From: JAMLIN01 sp041676645
GTDB taxonomy: Bacteria > Pseudomonadota > Gammaproteobacteria > Burkholderiales > Burkholderiaceae_E
Reading direction: 5' to 3'
Assembly: GCA_041676645.1 (NCBI GenBank)
Contig: JBAYRO010000151.1
Span: 1 to 5,375, forward strand
DNA: 5,375 nucleotides
Part shown: one piece after another, positions 4,269 through 5,375 of the stretch
Layout: each line of letters starts with the position of its first letter
Position numbering within the stretch: the first letter of the stretch is position 1
Program-made: the position numbers and the translations under genes
Notes under the pieces: model-generated
Seen by the model: only the letters and a program-made list of their open reading frames with translations
Told to the model about the DNA's origin: nothing
Databases searched by the model: none

Positions 4269-5090
4269 TCAGAATGATCCCCCGGTTTCTCGCGACGTCC
4301 CGGATTCGCCCTCAAGGATCGAGCGCGCGTCGACCGCGGCCGCCAACCTCCTCAGCGTTTCGCCAAGCAGGCTGTCGCCGTTCCAGGTCGCCGCATGGCG
4401 TTCCTCGGTGGTCAGGCCGGCGAGCATTGTCTCGAAGGCCGCGCGCTCGTGCTTGCGGCGGGCCTCCTCGCAGGCGGGCATTGGCGCCTTGCGAAACAGC
4501 GTATGCATCCAGCCCTTCACCGCGTCGGGGACGAGGAGGGCGTAAGCATTGGCCACCTGTTCGACCTGAGGGCCGCCGGGTTCGGGCTCGTCGATCGGGC
4601 GCGATCGTCGCATCCAGTGGAGGAAGCCTTCCCGCCGCAGCCGGCACAAGGCGTCGTGGGCGGCCGAGTAGGATCGACCGATGGCCTGGGCGATCGTTGC
4701 GATCGCCGGCTCCAACCGGCCCGAAGCATAGTCCACCGTCTCGTAGAGAAAGGCGAGGACCTCGAGCCCGATCTCGCCGAGCTTGCCGTTACGCGCGCCG
4801 GGTTCCTTTTCCCGCCGCAGGAGGCGCGTGCGGTACTCGAAAGCGCGCGCGGCCTTCAGCAGCGCGCCGGTCCAGCGCTTGCCGCCGCGAGCGGTGCCGT
4901 CGTGGATCGGCTTCCACACGCGATCCTCGATCGTCCCTTCGGTGTAGGAGTTGCGCCAGACTTTCTCGCCGCTGCGAGGGCTGTCACCGCGCTCCAGGAG
5001 CATGCGTGTCCGCCGGCCGAGCGTAACCTTCGCAGCCCGGGCGGCGGCGAGGCCGAACGGCGTGGCATCACGAAAGGGCGCGGCCGTCAT
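4269..5090 (-). CDS. winged-helix DNA-binding protein, possible replication or regulatory factor (273 aa)
   Basis: The ATG at 5090 follows GAGG on the minus strand with 6-base spacing. Residues 1-100 are basic, with a conserved-looking K-V-W-R-N-S-Y-T-E-G-T-I-E-D-R-V-W-K block (43-60) and K-R-W-T-G-A-L-L-K-A-A-R (71-82). Residues 104-165 read as a winged helix: G-L-E-V-L-A-F-L-Y-E, then L-E-P-A-I-A-T-I-A-Q-A-I-G-R-S as the first helices, S-A-A-H-D-A-L-C-R-L-R-R-E-G-F as the recognition helix, and a basic wing (H-W-M-R-R). A Q-V-E-Q-V-A-N-A-Y-A-L segment (175-185) resembles the end of phage or plasmid replication-protein winged helices. The C-terminal third is helical and charged. There is no ATPase, primase or nuclease motif. 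The fold call is fairly secure, but the role is inferred. It may start replication of the element, organise its replisome, or act as a transcription factor. The gene converges on the methyltransferase and has a long structured leader. Confidence 0.78.
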   Translation of the reverse strand: MTAAPFRDATPFGLAAARAAKVTLGRRTRMLLERGDSPRSGEKVWRNSYTEGTIEDRVWKPIHDGTARGGKRWTGALLKAARAFEYRTRLLRREKEPGARNGKLGEIGLEVLAFLYETVDYASGRLEPAIATIAQAIGRSYSAAHDALCRLRREGFLHWMRRSRPIDEPEPGGPQVEQVANAYALLVPDAVKGWMHTLFRKAPMPACEEARRKHERAAFETMLAGLTTEERHAATWNGDSLLGETLRRLAAAVDARSILEGESGTSRETGGSF

Positions 5091-5375
5091 GCCCGGCCTC
5101 GCATCGTTGAAACGGCAAATGCGGCCGTAGCCGCGAAAAACTCATGGACGCCTGACATTCGCGTCGCCCCCCTGGCTGGGCTTTTTTTGGACGCACGAAA
5201 CCGTCGCCTGAATCACGACGGCAGGCGGCGGTCACACGTGCAACGATGTGCGAAAGCGGGCGCTCACGGAGGTCCGCGAGCGCGCCAGGCGTGAGCCCAC
5301 CGCAGAAGCGGCGGGGAATTCAGACTATGATGCTACAGCCCATTCGGTATTGCTGGTGGCGATCCTCCGCTACCA
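5091..5375. other. leader/upstream region of the winged-helix gene, no convincing gene
   Basis: Beyond the ribosome binding site of the winged-helix gene I see no well-coded frame. The stretch holds a plus-strand U-tract terminator (5166-5188). It also holds two overlapping, competing stems: CCGTCG/CGACGG at 5201-5206 and 5216-5221, and CGCCTG/CAGGCG at 5205-5210 and 5222-5227. A 7-bp inverted repeat GCTCACG/CGTGAGC lies at 5262-5268 and 5290-5296. No clear -35/-10 pair for the minus-strand gene is visible. A short plus-strand frame beginning ATGATG at 5327 and a minus-strand frame ending with a stop at 5320-5322 both run off the right edge and cannot be judged. Confidence 0.5.
5166..5188 (+). 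terminator. candidate intrinsic terminator with T7 tract
   Basis: GCCC (5166-5169) can pair with GGGC (5178-5181) across an 8-base loop, directly followed by seven T residues (5182-5188). This T-run is the longest in the window and stands out in GC-rich DNA. The stem is short, so the call rests largely on the T-tract. No plus-strand gene lies upstream of it, which raises the possibility that it ends a small RNA transcribed opposite to the winged-helix leader. Confidence 0.4.

Noticed and set aside
5201..5227. H-type RNA pseudoknot
   Set aside because: The two stems interleave in the right order, but there are no connecting bases between the strands to cross the grooves. Mutually exclusive hairpins are the sounder reading.
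5102..5248. Inverted pair CATCGTTG (5102-5109) and CAACGATG (5241-5248)
   Set aside because: An 8-bp match over this distance is expected by chance about once in a region this size.
4112..5294. Two long plus-strand open frames opposite the winged-helix gene (4112-5026 and 4395-5294)
   Set aside because: Their translations are Arg/Ser/Pro-rich shadows typical of GC-rich DNA, while the minus frame has a ribosome binding site, a winged helix and natural codon use.
5320..5375. Edge fragments: a plus-strand frame from ATGATG at 5327 and a minus-strand frame with its stop at 5320-5322
   Set aside because: Each has only about 16 codons inside the window and no recognisable motif, so neither can be called a gene.

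Overview
The window is GC-rich DNA from what looks like an alphaproteobacterium, probably of the Sphingomonadales. That placement is inference. It rests on strong GC bias at third codon positions, frequent CGATCG words, and a LexA operator of the alphaproteobacterial GTTC-N7-GTTC type. The gene content is that of a temperate phage or an integrative element, with no housekeeping gene. No tRNA, rRNA, CRISPR array or transposase is visible.

Layout, left to right. Positions 1-857 hold two tightly coupled plus-strand genes. The first is the C-terminal part of a secreted or virion-type protein with a LamG/concanavalin-A-like beta-sandwich, and the second is a 98-residue protein. They look like the end of a phage late (tail) operon. 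Positions 766-1155 (minus) encode an unrecognised 129-residue protein under a textbook LexA box. Positions 1156-1330 carry no gene but hold the LexA-controlled promoter, a tandem CGGGGGTAT repeat and small inverted repeats that may be part of an attachment region. Positions 1331-1801 (minus) encode a small protein with three predicted membrane helices. It is divergent from a complete P4-type tyrosine integrase at 1882-3102 (plus). A D12-class DNA adenine methyltransferase follows at 3237-4064 (plus). It converges on a 273-residue winged-helix protein at 4269-5090 (minus). The 204-bp gap between those two genes contains six perfect hairpins. The last 285 bp (5091-5375) are a structured, apparently gene-free leader of the winged-helix gene, with a U-tract terminator on the opposite strand.

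How it may fit together (inference). The order late-operon end, possible attachment region, integrase, early-type genes is that of a circular phage map opened away from attP. It could also mark the junction of two neighbouring elements. The two minus-strand genes between the late operon and the integrase sit where phages carry moron or cargo genes. One of them appears to be induced by DNA damage. The methyltransferase has no visible restriction partner, so it is probably a solitary modification enzyme. The winged-helix protein is the best candidate for a replication or regulatory factor of the element.

The points most worth a second look are the SOS-controlled unknown gene with a possibly leaderless promoter, the hairpin array between the methyltransferase and the winged-helix gene, the candidate attachment region, and the possible antisense RNA in the winged-helix leader.
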